Shown here piece by piece: positions 1-8,414 of a DNA stretch of 64,000 nt. Every line of letters starts with the position of its first letter. Position 1 is the first letter of the stretch. A program made the translations under genes and the position numbers. This stretch comes from CAJQQK01 sp965224225 (GTDB taxonomy: Bacteria > Pseudomonadota > Alphaproteobacteria > Rhizobiales > Hyphomicrobiaceae): positions 62,001 to 126,000 of the forward strand of contig CBDCZF010000032.1 in assembly GCA_965224225.1 (NCBI GenBank), given 5' to 3'. Under the pieces are notes generated by a model. The model worked only from the letters and a program-made list of their open reading frames with translations. It was not told where the DNA came from and ran no database searches.

Positions 1-388
1 GGACCAGAAGACGAAAGCTGCCGCAGCATTGAAAGCCGCCTTCGCCGCCGACACGGGCGATGTCTGGTGTACCAAACTTACCGAGGCCTCGGTTCCCGCG
101 GGCAAGGTCGCAACTCTCGATGAAGTGCTTCGCAATTCGCAGACGCAGGCGATCGGCGCCATGGACAAGGTCGACGTTGAAGGCCTGGACCAGCGGATCA
201 ACGTGCCCGGACTGGCGTTTCGTTCAAACAGATCGGTCGACCGCGAACTGCCGGCGCCGGAGCAAGCGGGGGCGAGTACGAAGCGTATCCTCGAGGAGGC
301 GGGCTATTCAGCCGAAGAGCTTGCGATGCTTGCAGAAGCCGGCGTCATCGCCGGTCACGGCCTGCCGGCACGCCGAACGGATCCGTGA
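1..388 (+). CDS. CaiB/BaiF family CoA transferase, C-terminal fragment (runs off left edge)
   Basis: The reading frame is open from base 2 to the stop at 386-388, so only the last ~129 residues are seen. The segment 'SVPAGKVATLDEVL' matches the C-terminal part of family III CoA transferases (the usual G-V-P-x-G-P/K-V element), and the tail 'GYSAEELAMLAEAGVI' is the typical C-terminal helix of the family. These enzymes move CoA between acyl-CoA and free carboxylic acids. The active-site Asp lies in the missing N-terminal part. The substrate cannot be told. A second, complete family member is at 55171-56337. Confidence 0.85.
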   Translation, partial: DQKTKAAAALKAAFAADTGDVWCTKLTEASVPAGKVATLDEVLRNSQTQAIGAMDKVDVEGLDQRINVPGLAFRSNRSVDRELPAPEQAGASTKRILEEAGYSAEELAMLAEAGVIAGHGLPARRTDP

Positions 389-531
389 TTGGCGGCCCAT
401 GGGCGATCAAGCCGGCGTGAGCCGACGCGAGCGAACCGCCACAGCAATGTGACCTGCAAAGCCGTGCGGCATGCCTATGTAGTGATGGAGACCGGCACCT
501 CTCGCCTGGCAAGCTGAACGGAGAGAAAGAC

Positions 532-1155
532 ATGGGCCACAAGTTCGCCGAGATCGCCTTCACCAAATCTGTGAAACAGGTCCAGGCCGAGATGGGCAGC
601 CGCAAGGCGATGGCCCATCGCGAGAGCGGCGAGGACACCAACGACCGCATCGGCCCGGCCGAGTCAGCCTTCATCGCCGAACGCGACAGCTTCTACATGG
701 CAACCGTCAGCGAGACCGGCTGGCCGTACGTACAGCATCGCGGCGGCCCGCCAGGCTTCGTGCGCACGCTCGATGACAAGAGCATCGGCTTTGCCGATTT
801 CACCGGCAACCGCCAATATGTCAGCGTCGGCAATCTCGCGGGCGACAACCGCGTGTCGCTGTTCTTCATGGACTATCTGAACCGGCGTCGGCTTAAGCTG
901 TTCGGGCACGCACGAGTGGTGGGCGGCGTTGAGCGCGACATACTTGATAAATTGATGGTTCCTGATTACCGCGCCCGCGTCGAACGAGGCCTTGTGATTA
1001 CCGTCGACGCATTCGACTGGAATTGCCCGCAACACATCACCGAGCGTTTCACGTTTGCCGATGTCGACGCCGTGACCAAGAAGATGCAGGAGCGCATCGT
1101 TGCACTCGAGGCCGAGATCACAGCCCTCAAGCAGGAAACGATGCCGCCGGCCTGA
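532..1155 (+). CDS. Pyridoxamine 5'-phosphate oxidase-family (PPOX) flavoprotein
   Basis: 207 aa. The start ATG at 532 has a good ribosome site (GGAGAG) just upstream. After a ~40-residue N-terminal extension comes a split-barrel FMN-binding fold: 'ESAFIAERDSFYMATVSE' (about 43-60), 'GWPYVQHRGGPPGFV', then 'DNRVSLFFMDY' and a C-terminal helix rich in Glu/Lys (about 180-205) that may form a short coiled coil. Members of this family bind FMN or, in some actinobacterial groups, F420, usually as dimers. The exact reaction is unknown. The F420 operon elsewhere in the window makes the cofactor question real, but nothing in the sequence decides it. It converges with the hydantoinase operon, with only 13 bases between them. 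Confidence 0.75.
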   Translation: MGHKFAEIAFTKSVKQVQAEMGSRKAMAHRESGEDTNDRIGPAESAFIAERDSFYMATVSETGWPYVQHRGGPPGFVRTLDDKSIGFADFTGNRQYVSVGNLAGDNRVSLFFMDYLNRRRLKLFGHARVVGGVERDILDKLMVPDYRARVERGLVITVDAFDWNCPQHITERFTFADVDAVTKKMQERIVALEAEITALKQETMPPA

Positions 1156-1168
1156 TCAGTCAAAACGA

Positions 1169-2815
1169 CTACCGCTCGCGCGTCACATAGCCCGCCTCAA
1201 GGTCAGCGGCCACGGCTTCCGGATCGCGCCTGGCCGGATCACCCCAGCCGCCGCCACCCGATGTTTCGAGGCTGACGACATCGCCGCGCCTGAGATCGAC
1301 GCCCGAAATCTTCGAGGGCAGTTCGCGCACGTCGCCATCGCGGGTCAGCGTGAAGCGGCCCTTCGAGCCCGGCTCGCCGCTGGCCAAGCCAAAAGGCGCA
1401 TAGCGAAACCGCTCGAAGCTACTTGAGAGCACGCCCCAATCAGCATCCAGACGCCACGACCGGACGAGACCCAGGCCGCCACGGTACTGCCCGGCGCCGC
1501 CACTGTCGGGGATCAGACCATATTCGGTGAAGGTGATCGGAAAGAGACTTTCACACATCTCCACCGGTGAGTTGGCCAGGTTGTGGAAGCCTGCAGAAAA
1601 GCCATTCGCACCGTCGGCCTCCGGATGCGCGCCCCAGCCGCCGACCTCGACCTCGAAATAGACGCGACGCTCACCTTCGACGACAGGGTCGGGCGCGGAA
1701 AGGGCTGCCACGTAGGACACGCCGTAATAGGCAGCCGGAATGCGCTCTGGTGCTGCCCCGGCGAGTGCACCGAGCACGGTCGTCACGATCCGATGCCCCG
1801 TCGCCATACGATTGGCGACAGGGGCCGGAGGCTCGCAATTGGTGATCGAGCCCGGCCGGCAGACCACCTCGATCGGCCGGTAGGCGCCTGAGTTGGCCAT
1901 CGCCCGGCCTTCCGCGGCACAGAGCAGGGCGCAATAGACACCTGACTTCGCCATGTTGAGCGTGCAGTTGACCGGCCCCGGCGCCTGGTCGGCCGACTTC
2001 GAGAGGTCGACCACGCAGTGATCGCCAGTGATCGTGACTTCGGCGGCGATCTTGAGATCGCGGGCCTCCTGGCCGTCATCGTCGACAAAATCCTCGAATG
2101 TGTAGGTGCCGTCGGGCAGCTCCAGGATCGCATCGCGCATCGCTGCTTCGGACTGGTCGAGCACGCCCTCCATCGCCGCAACCACGGTGTCGGCGCCGAA
2201 GCGTGCGACCATACGATCAATCGCCTTGGCGCCAACTGCCAGGCAGGCAACCTGGGCCTGCACGTCGCCGCCGATCTTGTCCGGCTCGCGGCTGTTCTGG
2301 CGGATGATGCGGATGACCGCCTCGTTCATGCGGCCCGCTTCACGCAGTTTGACCGGCGGCAGACGCAAACCTTCCTGATAGACCTCGCGCGCGCCGGCAT
2401 AATAGCTCCCCGGCGCACCGCCGCCGACATCGACGTGATGGACGATGGAGGCTGCGATCGCGATCCGGCGGCCGTCGGCGAAGATCGGCTCGAAGGCAAC
2501 GAAATCCGGCAGGTGTTGGCCGCCGCAATATGGGTCGTTGGTCAGGATGATGTCTCCGTCGCGCCAGTCTTCGAGCGGGATATGCGAGCGGCAGATTTCA
2601 TCGAGGCAGACCGACATGCTGTTGAGGTGGATCGGGATACGGGTCGACTGGGCGACGGCACGACCCTTGCCGTCGAACAACGCGGTCGAATAGTCGAGCG
2701 TTTCGCGCACGACCGTCGAGCGCGCGGTGCGCCAGATCGAGAGGTTCATTTCTTCGGCGCCCGCAATCAGCGCGTTGCGGATAACCTCGAGCTGCACGGG
2801 ATTGAGGCTACTCAT
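1169..2815 (-). CDS. hyuB: Hydantoinase B / oxoprolinase subunit B (HyuB family)
   Basis: 548 aa from the ATG at 2815, which overlaps the hyuA stop by four bases (ATGA); a longer open frame upstream runs through hyuA and is not used. Family features are clear: 'DIILTNDPYCGGQHLPDF' near residue 95, 'EVEVGGWGAHPEADGANGF' near 395, and the Gly-rich C-terminal 'SGGGGWGDPARRDPEAV'. HyuB works with HyuA in ATP-dependent opening of hydantoin, 5-oxoproline or related cyclic amides; the same fold occurs in the alpha subunit of acetone carboxylase. The neighbouring racemase-like gene favours a hydantoin or cyclic-amide substrate, but this is inferred from context. Confidence 0.88.
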   Translation of the reverse strand: MSSLNPVQLEVIRNALIAGAEEMNLSIWRTARSTVVRETLDYSTALFDGKGRAVAQSTRIPIHLNSMSVCLDEICRSHIPLEDWRDGDIILTNDPYCGGQHLPDFVAFEPIFADGRRIAIAASIVHHVDVGGGAPGSYYAGAREVYQEGLRLPPVKLREAGRMNEAVIRIIRQNSREPDKIGGDVQAQVACLAVGAKAIDRMVARFGADTVVAAMEGVLDQSEAAMRDAILELPDGTYTFEDFVDDDGQEARDLKIAAEVTITGDHCVVDLSKSADQAPGPVNCTLNMAKSGVYCALLCAAEGRAMANSGAYRPIEVVCRPGSITNCEPPAPVANRMATGHRIVTTVLGALAGAAPERIPAAYYGVSYVAALSAPDPVVEGERRVYFEVEVGGWGAHPEADGANGFSAGFHNLANSPVEMCESLFPITFTEYGLIPDSGGAGQYRGGLGLVRSWRLDADWGVLSSSFERFRYAPFGLASGEPGSKGRFTLTRDGDVRELPSKISGVDLRRGDVVSLETSGGGGWGDPARRDPEAVAADLEAGYVTRER

Positions 2816-4896
2816 TGCCGGTGCTCCTTGCGTATCGCGATCAGATCGCTCGTCCCCGCCCGGCAGAGTTGCCAGCCGGCCGTGACCAGAAGCACGGTGT
2901 AGTCCTCTTCGACGATCAGCGGTCCTTCGATCGGCCGAGCTGGGGATGCCTGCAAAAGGACAGCTGCGCGCGAATAGACAGGCACTTCGCGCCAATCTCC
3001 GTCGAGAAAAACGGACCGGGAGCGAGGCGGATCTGCAGAGGCCGGTGCCTCCCGACCGCCGCTCTGGGGATGATCGAGCAGGCCGGTTGCAATCGCTCGA
3101 ACCGTCACCAGTTCCACCGCCTCATCGGGAGCGCTGTGCGAATAGCGAATGCGGTGCAGTTCATGAAATGCCTCGATCAGGCGGGCAACGGCTGCTGCAT
3201 CGACCGACGTATTGGCGTCCAGGTCCGGCCACGGCGTCGTGATCTCGTAGGCCTGACCGCGATAGCGCAAGTCGCCCGCGAACTCGACGCGCCAGTGTTC
3301 CTTGGCAAGCCCGTCCCGCGCGAGAAGTGCTTCGGCCTCGTTCTTCAGGCCGGCAACGATCGTGGTAATTCGCGCCGCGTTTTCGGGCCCGGCAATCATC
3401 AATTCCGAATGCGACAGATCACGGCGCAGATCGGCATCGAGAATACCGCGTGCCGACAAGGTCGAGGCATCGGCGGGGAAGACGATACGCGCGATATCGA
3501 GTTCCTCGGCGATCGCGCAGGCATGCAGGCCGGCCGCGCCACCGAACGGGGCCAGCGCAAACTCGGCCGGATCAGCGCCTTTCTCGAACAGGCTCAGGCG
3601 TATGGCGCCGGCCATGTGGGTGTTGGCGACCTCGACGATGCCGGCGCAGGCCGCATCACGGTCGAGGCTGAGCGGGCCTGCAATGTGGGTCTCGACAGCC
3701 GCCGTCGCTCTCTCGACATCGATGGTCATGCGTCCGGCCATAAACGCTTCGGGTGCAATCCGGCCCAGCGCGGCATTGGCATCGGTAACCGTCGCCATGG
3801 TGCCGCCCTTGGCATAGCAGGCCGGTCCCGGTACAGCACCGGCGCTTTCCGGCCCGACCCTCAGTGCGCCGTGTTCGACGCGGGCGATGCTGCCGCCGCC
3901 GGCCCCGATGGTGCGGATCTCGATCATCGGCAGGCGCAGGGGCAGTCCATCGATTTCCGATTCCGTGGTCTCGCCGACCGCCCCGTCGATAACGACCGAG
4001 ACATCCGAACTCGTGCCCCCCATGTCGAAGCCGACGAGATTGGCGATAACGTGATGCCTGGCGAGGCCCGCCATTGCCATCGCGCCGCCGGCCGGTCCCG
4101 ACAGCAGCAACTTGACCGGCATCCGGGCAGCCTCATCAGGCAGCGCAACGCCGCCGTTCGATTGCACCATGTAGATCGGCGCATCGATGCCCGCTCCTTG
4201 GAGCCGCTCTTCGAGGCGGCCGAGATAACCAGATATGACCGGCTTTAGGAGAGCATTGAGGACCGTCGTCGAGGTGCGCTCGTATTCGCGGATTTCGGGC
4301 GATGCCTCCGATGACATCGAGATACTGATATTCGGGAGCTGTTCCGCGAGCAGGTCGGCGGCACGCTGCTCGTTTGCCGGATTGCGATAGGCATGCAGGA
4401 ACGCGATCGCGACGGCTTCGACGTTCTGGCTTCGAATTCGCTCTGCAATAGCCATCAAAGCGCTTTTATCGACCGGCGTCTCGACCGTTCCATCTGCGCG
4501 CACGCGCTCGATGACGCCATAACGCTGCGGGCGGCGAATCAACAAAGCCCGCGGCTCGGCCTTGAGCGCATAGACGTTCTTGCGGATGTGACGGCCGATT
4601 TCGAGCACGTCTTCGAAGCCGGCTGTCGTGATCAGAGCCCCCTTGGGCAGCTTGCGCTCAAGCACGGCATTGGTGGCAATCGTCGAGCCGTGCATGATCA
4701 GGCCGACATCTCCGGGTGCAAAACCGAACTTCGCTGCAGCCTCGTTTATGCCATTGAGCAGGCCCTGCGACGGATCATCAGGCGTCGTCGGGGTCTTGAT
4801 GGAATTTACGAGCCCACTTGCCGCGTCATGGATCTGCAGGTCGGTAAACGTGCCGCCGACATCGACGGCAACGCGCAGGGATCTTCTGTTCGGCAT
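2812..4896 (-). CDS. hyuA: Hydantoinase A / oxoprolinase subunit A (HyuA family)
   Basis: 694 aa. The ATG at 4896 is chosen because 'MPNRRSLRVAVDVGGTFTDL' starts directly with the family's phosphate-binding motif; the open frame upstream (to 5094) has no similarity. Actin/Hsp70-type ATPase motifs are in order: 'DVGGTFTD' (about 12-19), 'LLLSGPAGGAMAMAG' (about 300) and 'GFDMGGTSSDVSVV' (about 325). It should form the ATP-hydrolysing partner of HyuB for cyclic amide opening. It lies first in a two-gene operon and is divergent from the racemase-like gene at 5088, sharing a 191-base promoter region. Confidence 0.88.
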   Translation of the reverse strand: MPNRRSLRVAVDVGGTFTDLQIHDAASGLVNSIKTPTTPDDPSQGLLNGINEAAAKFGFAPGDVGLIMHGSTIATNAVLERKLPKGALITTAGFEDVLEIGRHIRKNVYALKAEPRALLIRRPQRYGVIERVRADGTVETPVDKSALMAIAERIRSQNVEAVAIAFLHAYRNPANEQRAADLLAEQLPNISISMSSEASPEIREYERTSTTVLNALLKPVISGYLGRLEERLQGAGIDAPIYMVQSNGGVALPDEAARMPVKLLLSGPAGGAMAMAGLARHHVIANLVGFDMGGTSSDVSVVIDGAVGETTESEIDGLPLRLPMIEIRTIGAGGGSIARVEHGALRVGPESAGAVPGPACYAKGGTMATVTDANAALGRIAPEAFMAGRMTIDVERATAAVETHIAGPLSLDRDAACAGIVEVANTHMAGAIRLSLFEKGADPAEFALAPFGGAAGLHACAIAEELDIARIVFPADASTLSARGILDADLRRDLSHSELMIAGPENAARITTIVAGLKNEAEALLARDGLAKEHWRVEFAGDLRYRGQAYEITTPWPDLDANTSVDAAAVARLIEAFHELHRIRYSHSAPDEAVELVTVRAIATGLLDHPQSGGREAPASADPPRSRSVFLDGDWREVPVYSRAAVLLQASPARPIEGPLIVEEDYTVLLVTAGWQLCRAGTSDLIAIRKEHRQ

Positions 4897-5087
4897 GGTT
4901 CTGACCTGGGCACTGGCGGTGTGGCGGAATGCTCTGCTGCGTTGTAGGTGTCGCACACACTTGCTCTCGACTCCCAAGCAGATATCCCCAGGAGGTTGAT
5001 TTCTCGACGCGGCAATGTCAACGATGGCCGCTGCGAGATGCGCAGATATCGCCAAACACGCATCGGCAAGATCAATGGGGGCGCGGT

Positions 5088-5801
5088 GTGACAATCGCTA
5101 CCGGCGGCAAATCGATCTACGGTGCGAGCGTCGGCATCCTGATGCTCGATGCCCGCTTCCCGCGCATCGCCGGCGACATGGGCAATGCGCTGACCTGGCC
5201 GTTTCCGGTCCACTACCGTGTTGTGCGCCAGGCGTCACCCGACCGCGTCGTGCGCCAGCAGTCGGCCGGCCTCAAAGATGATTTCATTGCCGCAGCCCGC
5301 GATCTGGTCGCCGACGGCGTCGACGGCATTACCACGACCTGCGGCTTCCTGGCCCTCATCCAGGATGATCTCAAAGCCGCCGTACCCGTGCCAGTTGCAA
5401 GCTCCTCGCTGATGCAGGTGCCGGCCATCGAGGCCACCCTGCCACCGGGCCGCCATGCCAGTATCCTGACGATCTCGGCCTCCTCCCTGACGCCCGACCA
5501 TCTCGCGGCCGCCGGCGTCCCATCGACCACGCCCGTCGTCGGCACCGAGGACGGCACCGAATTCACGCGCGTCATCCTTGGCGACGAAGCAACGCTCGAC
5601 GTCGACAAGGCGCGCTATGACATCATCGCCGCCGGCCGCCGGTTATTGGAGGACCACCCGGCAACCGGCGCCATCGTGCTCGAATGCACCAACATGGTGC
5701 CTTATGCCGCAGACCTGCGCCAAGCTCTCGGCATACCGGTATACTCGATCTATAGCTTCGTCGTGTGGTTCCAGGCGGGGTTGGCGCCGCGGCGGTTTTG
5801 A
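5088..5801 (+). CDS. Aspartate/glutamate (hydantoin) racemase-family protein
   Basis: 237 aa from a GTG at 5088. The frame is open further upstream to 4929, but that part would overlap the hyuA start region and looks non-coding. Two catalytic cysteines typical of cofactor-independent Asp/Glu racemases are visible, in 'GITTTCGFLAL' (about residue 80) and 'IVLECTNMVP' (about 200). The family includes hydantoin racemase, maleate isomerase and AroM-like proteins. Its divergent position next to hyuAB makes a role in racemising hydantoins or the amino acids released from them plausible. The exact substrate is not determinable. Confidence 0.75.
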   Translation: MTIATGGKSIYGASVGILMLDARFPRIAGDMGNALTWPFPVHYRVVRQASPDRVVRQQSAGLKDDFIAAARDLVADGVDGITTTCGFLALIQDDLKAAVPVPVASSSLMQVPAIEATLPPGRHASILTISASSLTPDHLAAAGVPSTTPVVGTEDGTEFTRVILGDEATLDVDKARYDIIAAGRRLLEDHPATGAIVLECTNMVPYAADLRQALGIPVYSIYSFVVWFQAGLAPRRF

Positions 5802-5978
5802 GGGGGGCATTGGGTCCAAATTTCTTGCAGAGCCATCGAAATTGACAAAATCGCTGATCGAGCCGCCGACTAGCCGCATGTTGACTCGCACTGCCCTTGT
5901 TTACCCCAGTTTACCCATGACCTTCCAGTCGTCTCTTTGGCTTGCAAAACCACCAATGGTTGCTAACGGAAGCGCTCG

Positions 5979-6770
5979 ATGGCCACAATCTGCATAATCT
6001 CGATTCCAAGAACAGGAACGAACCACCTTTGCGCCCTGCTGCGCAACCTGCCCGATGTCAACGCCTACTATGAAGTATTCAATCGAAGCGGCTTGCACGG
6101 CCTTGGGAAGCCGGAAGTCGAACGTCTCTCTGGGCACTTTCAGGAGAATTATTCTGACCACACCGACCAAAATTTGGTCGAGAAAGCAAAAATTGAACCC
6201 GGCGCCATTATCGACGCGCTCAATGCGCACACCGAGTCGCTGGGTCGACAAATCACTGTCTTAAAGATCTTCCCCAAACAACTAGACCACGAAATTCTCC
6301 GTGATCAAGTTTTCCTTCGTGCAAACACCTACTTTATTATCGTACTCCGACGAGCCATCGACAGTTTCGTATCATACATGAAAGCACGCGCAATTCAGAC
6401 ATGGCACAACACGGACACCACCAACGTTAAGATCAATGCCAACATTGACGAATACGTTACCTGGCACGACAGTGCGCACAATTGGTACTCAAGAATCGAG
6501 GCCGAGCTTCGCAATAACTCGATACCATATAATATTATTACCTACGAAACAGCCATAAACGTTCCGAACCAAAGGGCATTGCACGTCTTTCGATTGTCCC
6601 TTCGCCCATTAGGGCTGAACCTCGACCCCGCCCGAGACCTTAAAAACAGAGGGTTAGCTAAGCAGGATCAGTCCCAATCGTTGGATCAAAAAATCGAAAA
6701 CTGGTCGGAGTTCAAAGATCAATTGGCCGAGAGACGACTTTTAAAAGGCGCAATGGGCTACCTGCTATAG
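5979..6770 (+). CDS. Sulfotransferase-family protein (Stf0-like)
   Basis: 263 aa. A GGAAG ribosome site lies seven bases before the ATG. The N-terminus 'ICIISIPRTGTNHLCALL' is a 5'-phosphosulfate-binding loop of PAPS-dependent sulfotransferases, and 'IIVLRRAIDSFVSYMKARA' (about residues 116-134) fits the 3'-phosphate-binding motif. It would transfer sulfate from PAPS to a sugar, lipid or small molecule. The gene is distinctly more AT-rich than its surroundings and uses many AT-ending codons, a sign of transfer. It converges with the beta-helix gene. No PAPS synthesis genes are in the window. The acceptor is unknown. Confidence 0.72.
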   Translation: MATICIISIPRTGTNHLCALLRNLPDVNAYYEVFNRSGLHGLGKPEVERLSGHFQENYSDHTDQNLVEKAKIEPGAIIDALNAHTESLGRQITVLKIFPKQLDHEILRDQVFLRANTYFIIVLRRAIDSFVSYMKARAIQTWHNTDTTNVKINANIDEYVTWHDSAHNWYSRIEAELRNNSIPYNIITYETAINVPNQRALHVFRLSLRPLGLNLDPARDLKNRGLAKQDQSQSLDQKIENWSEFKDQLAERRLLKGAMGYLL

Positions 6771-6810
6771 ACGTCAGAATGCCTGAATTTGAATCGTAAG
6801 TTCTTCCATC

Positions 6811-8157
6811 TCACAATGAACAGACAGCCTTGTTATAGGTGTTATTGCTGTGCAGTATGCCATTCCTACAGCGGCGGGTAAATGATCGGCACCTTGCACC
6901 ACCGCTTGCCCCAACTTCTCGCTTGAAAAATCTCCGTCTTCCGCCATGGGGCACCACCACGCCGTCCAGTTGGCACGATTGATTTTCGAGGCTTACGTCG
7001 GAAAATATGCGGCGCGCAGATCGTGAACGATTGCTCGGCAAGTACTTGTATGAAGAAGGAATTCCAAAATCTTCAACTTGAAGATCGGAAAGATGGTTGC
7101 AGTAATCAATCTTGTAAGCTGAGTTTGACAACGCGACGACTTCATATGGAGGCAGATGTGTTCCTGAATCGTATTCTGTGATATATTTATTGTTTTTTAG
7201 GATCGTACCGAACGACGGGCACTCTCGGAATCGGTAAACATCCGCGTAGCCGCCACCCGGACGGATCTTGAAGCGTTTTGTACATGGATTCTTGAACCCC
7301 TGACCGCAATACCATTCTTGGTAAGCGGAACGCCCCACCAAATCGAACAAGTTATTCAAGATCTCGTTATCATTGGAGAAATCACGCACTTTTATTGCCT
7401 GACCTGATATCATAAAAAATTGGTTGCCGATAATCTTGTTGTTGCTCGCAAAATGATTTAAATACAGCGCATGCACCAACGCCCCCTCGTTGCGCCAGGT
7501 GTTTAATTTATCCGCATTTTCAATATTGTTAAAATAGTTGTGTTGCACGGTATTAAATCGAGAGTTCGTAATGTGAACGGCGGCGAAGCCAGGCTTGCTT
7601 TCTTTACGCCAAAACTTGCCACCGATATTCGTAAAAATATTGCCTGTTATCCTGTTGTGGCTATTATACTCGTTGTATTTATCCGGATGACCATGAAAGT
7701 TAACCGCAGCCCGGTAGTTCATAATGTGCAAGTTGCGGATATGGATATTGCTCCGCCCGACACGCAACCGCGCATAGAACCAGGTGTCAGGCTTCAAGTT
7801 CCTGCCACTGCGACCATCAAAAATCGGGCGGTCGTTGGGATCGCGCGGCGCGATGGTTATTGAGTGGTTGGGCATCGACACGTCCCAGTGAACGGACTGA
7901 TCGAGATAAATGCCGGGTGCAACGATGATGCGGATGTCGCGATGCTGCTTTGCAACCTCCATCCGGGCGATGTCCCGTGCACGCGCGAGGCTTCGGATCG
8001 CCGCTTTCGGTCGTCTGCCCCCACGCGCGTCATCGCCGTCCGGCGCCATGTAGATGCGCAATGCCTTGGCGGCGTGGGCACTTCCCAATCCATCAATGGC
8101 GAGTGCGGTGCAGAACATCCCGAGCAATGCGATCAATGTTCGACCGAAGCCTGACAC
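6811..8157 (-). CDS. Secreted right-handed beta-helix repeat protein (pectate-lyase-like fold)
   Basis: 448 aa from a GTG at 8157, preferred because an AAAGG lies six bases upstream and the N-terminus is then a signal peptide ('FGRTLIALLGMFCTALAI' with an AHA cleavage site near residue 28); an ATG at 8253 would add 32 residues of unlikely sequence. The mature part starts 'RIYMAPDGDDARGG' followed by 'IIVAPGIYLDQSV', then Asn-rich turns such as 'HNYFNNIENADKLN' and 'NKIIGNQFFMISGQAIKV', typical of parallel beta-helix coils. Such proteins bind or cleave polysaccharides; no catalytic residues can be assigned. The base composition is AT-rich like the neighbouring sulfotransferase, suggesting both arrived together. 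Confidence 0.68.
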   Translation of the reverse strand: MSGFGRTLIALLGMFCTALAIDGLGSAHAAKALRIYMAPDGDDARGGRRPKAAIRSLARARDIARMEVAKQHRDIRIIVAPGIYLDQSVHWDVSMPNHSITIAPRDPNDRPIFDGRSGRNLKPDTWFYARLRVGRSNIHIRNLHIMNYRAAVNFHGHPDKYNEYNSHNRITGNIFTNIGGKFWRKESKPGFAAVHITNSRFNTVQHNYFNNIENADKLNTWRNEGALVHALYLNHFASNNKIIGNQFFMISGQAIKVRDFSNDNEILNNLFDLVGRSAYQEWYCGQGFKNPCTKRFKIRPGGGYADVYRFRECPSFGTILKNNKYITEYDSGTHLPPYEVVALSNSAYKIDYCNHLSDLQVEDFGIPSSYKYLPSNRSRSARRIFSDVSLENQSCQLDGVVVPHGGRRRFFKREVGASGGARCRSFTRRCRNGILHSNNTYNKAVCSL

Positions 8158-8414
8158 TGACAGCCTTTCGAAGGCGAACGCATCGTCTGTGCCGGGTTCC
8201 GCAACGCCGGCATGAACCGTCGCGCTGTGCCACAAACTATCCACGCACATCATCGAATTTCACAGCCTACCTTCCGAATTGAAGTGACAGTATTACAAAG
8301 AGCCGGGTCCGTTGGGAGATTGTGGGTTGTTCTTTGAATTGCACACTTCAACAGCGTTTGGTTTTGCTTTGTTGGCGCGGGATCAACGTTTGATCGGCAG
8401 CGGAGCCAAAACCT

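Noticed and set aside
2815..4248. 477-codon plus-strand open frame opposite hyuA
   Set aside because: Shadow of the hyuA coding frame; no motif, and hyuA itself has full-length family similarity.
1169..4896. Acetone carboxylase alpha/beta subunits
   Set aside because: The folds are shared, but no gamma subunit gene is present and a racemase-like gene is, which fits hydantoinase/oxoprolinase better.
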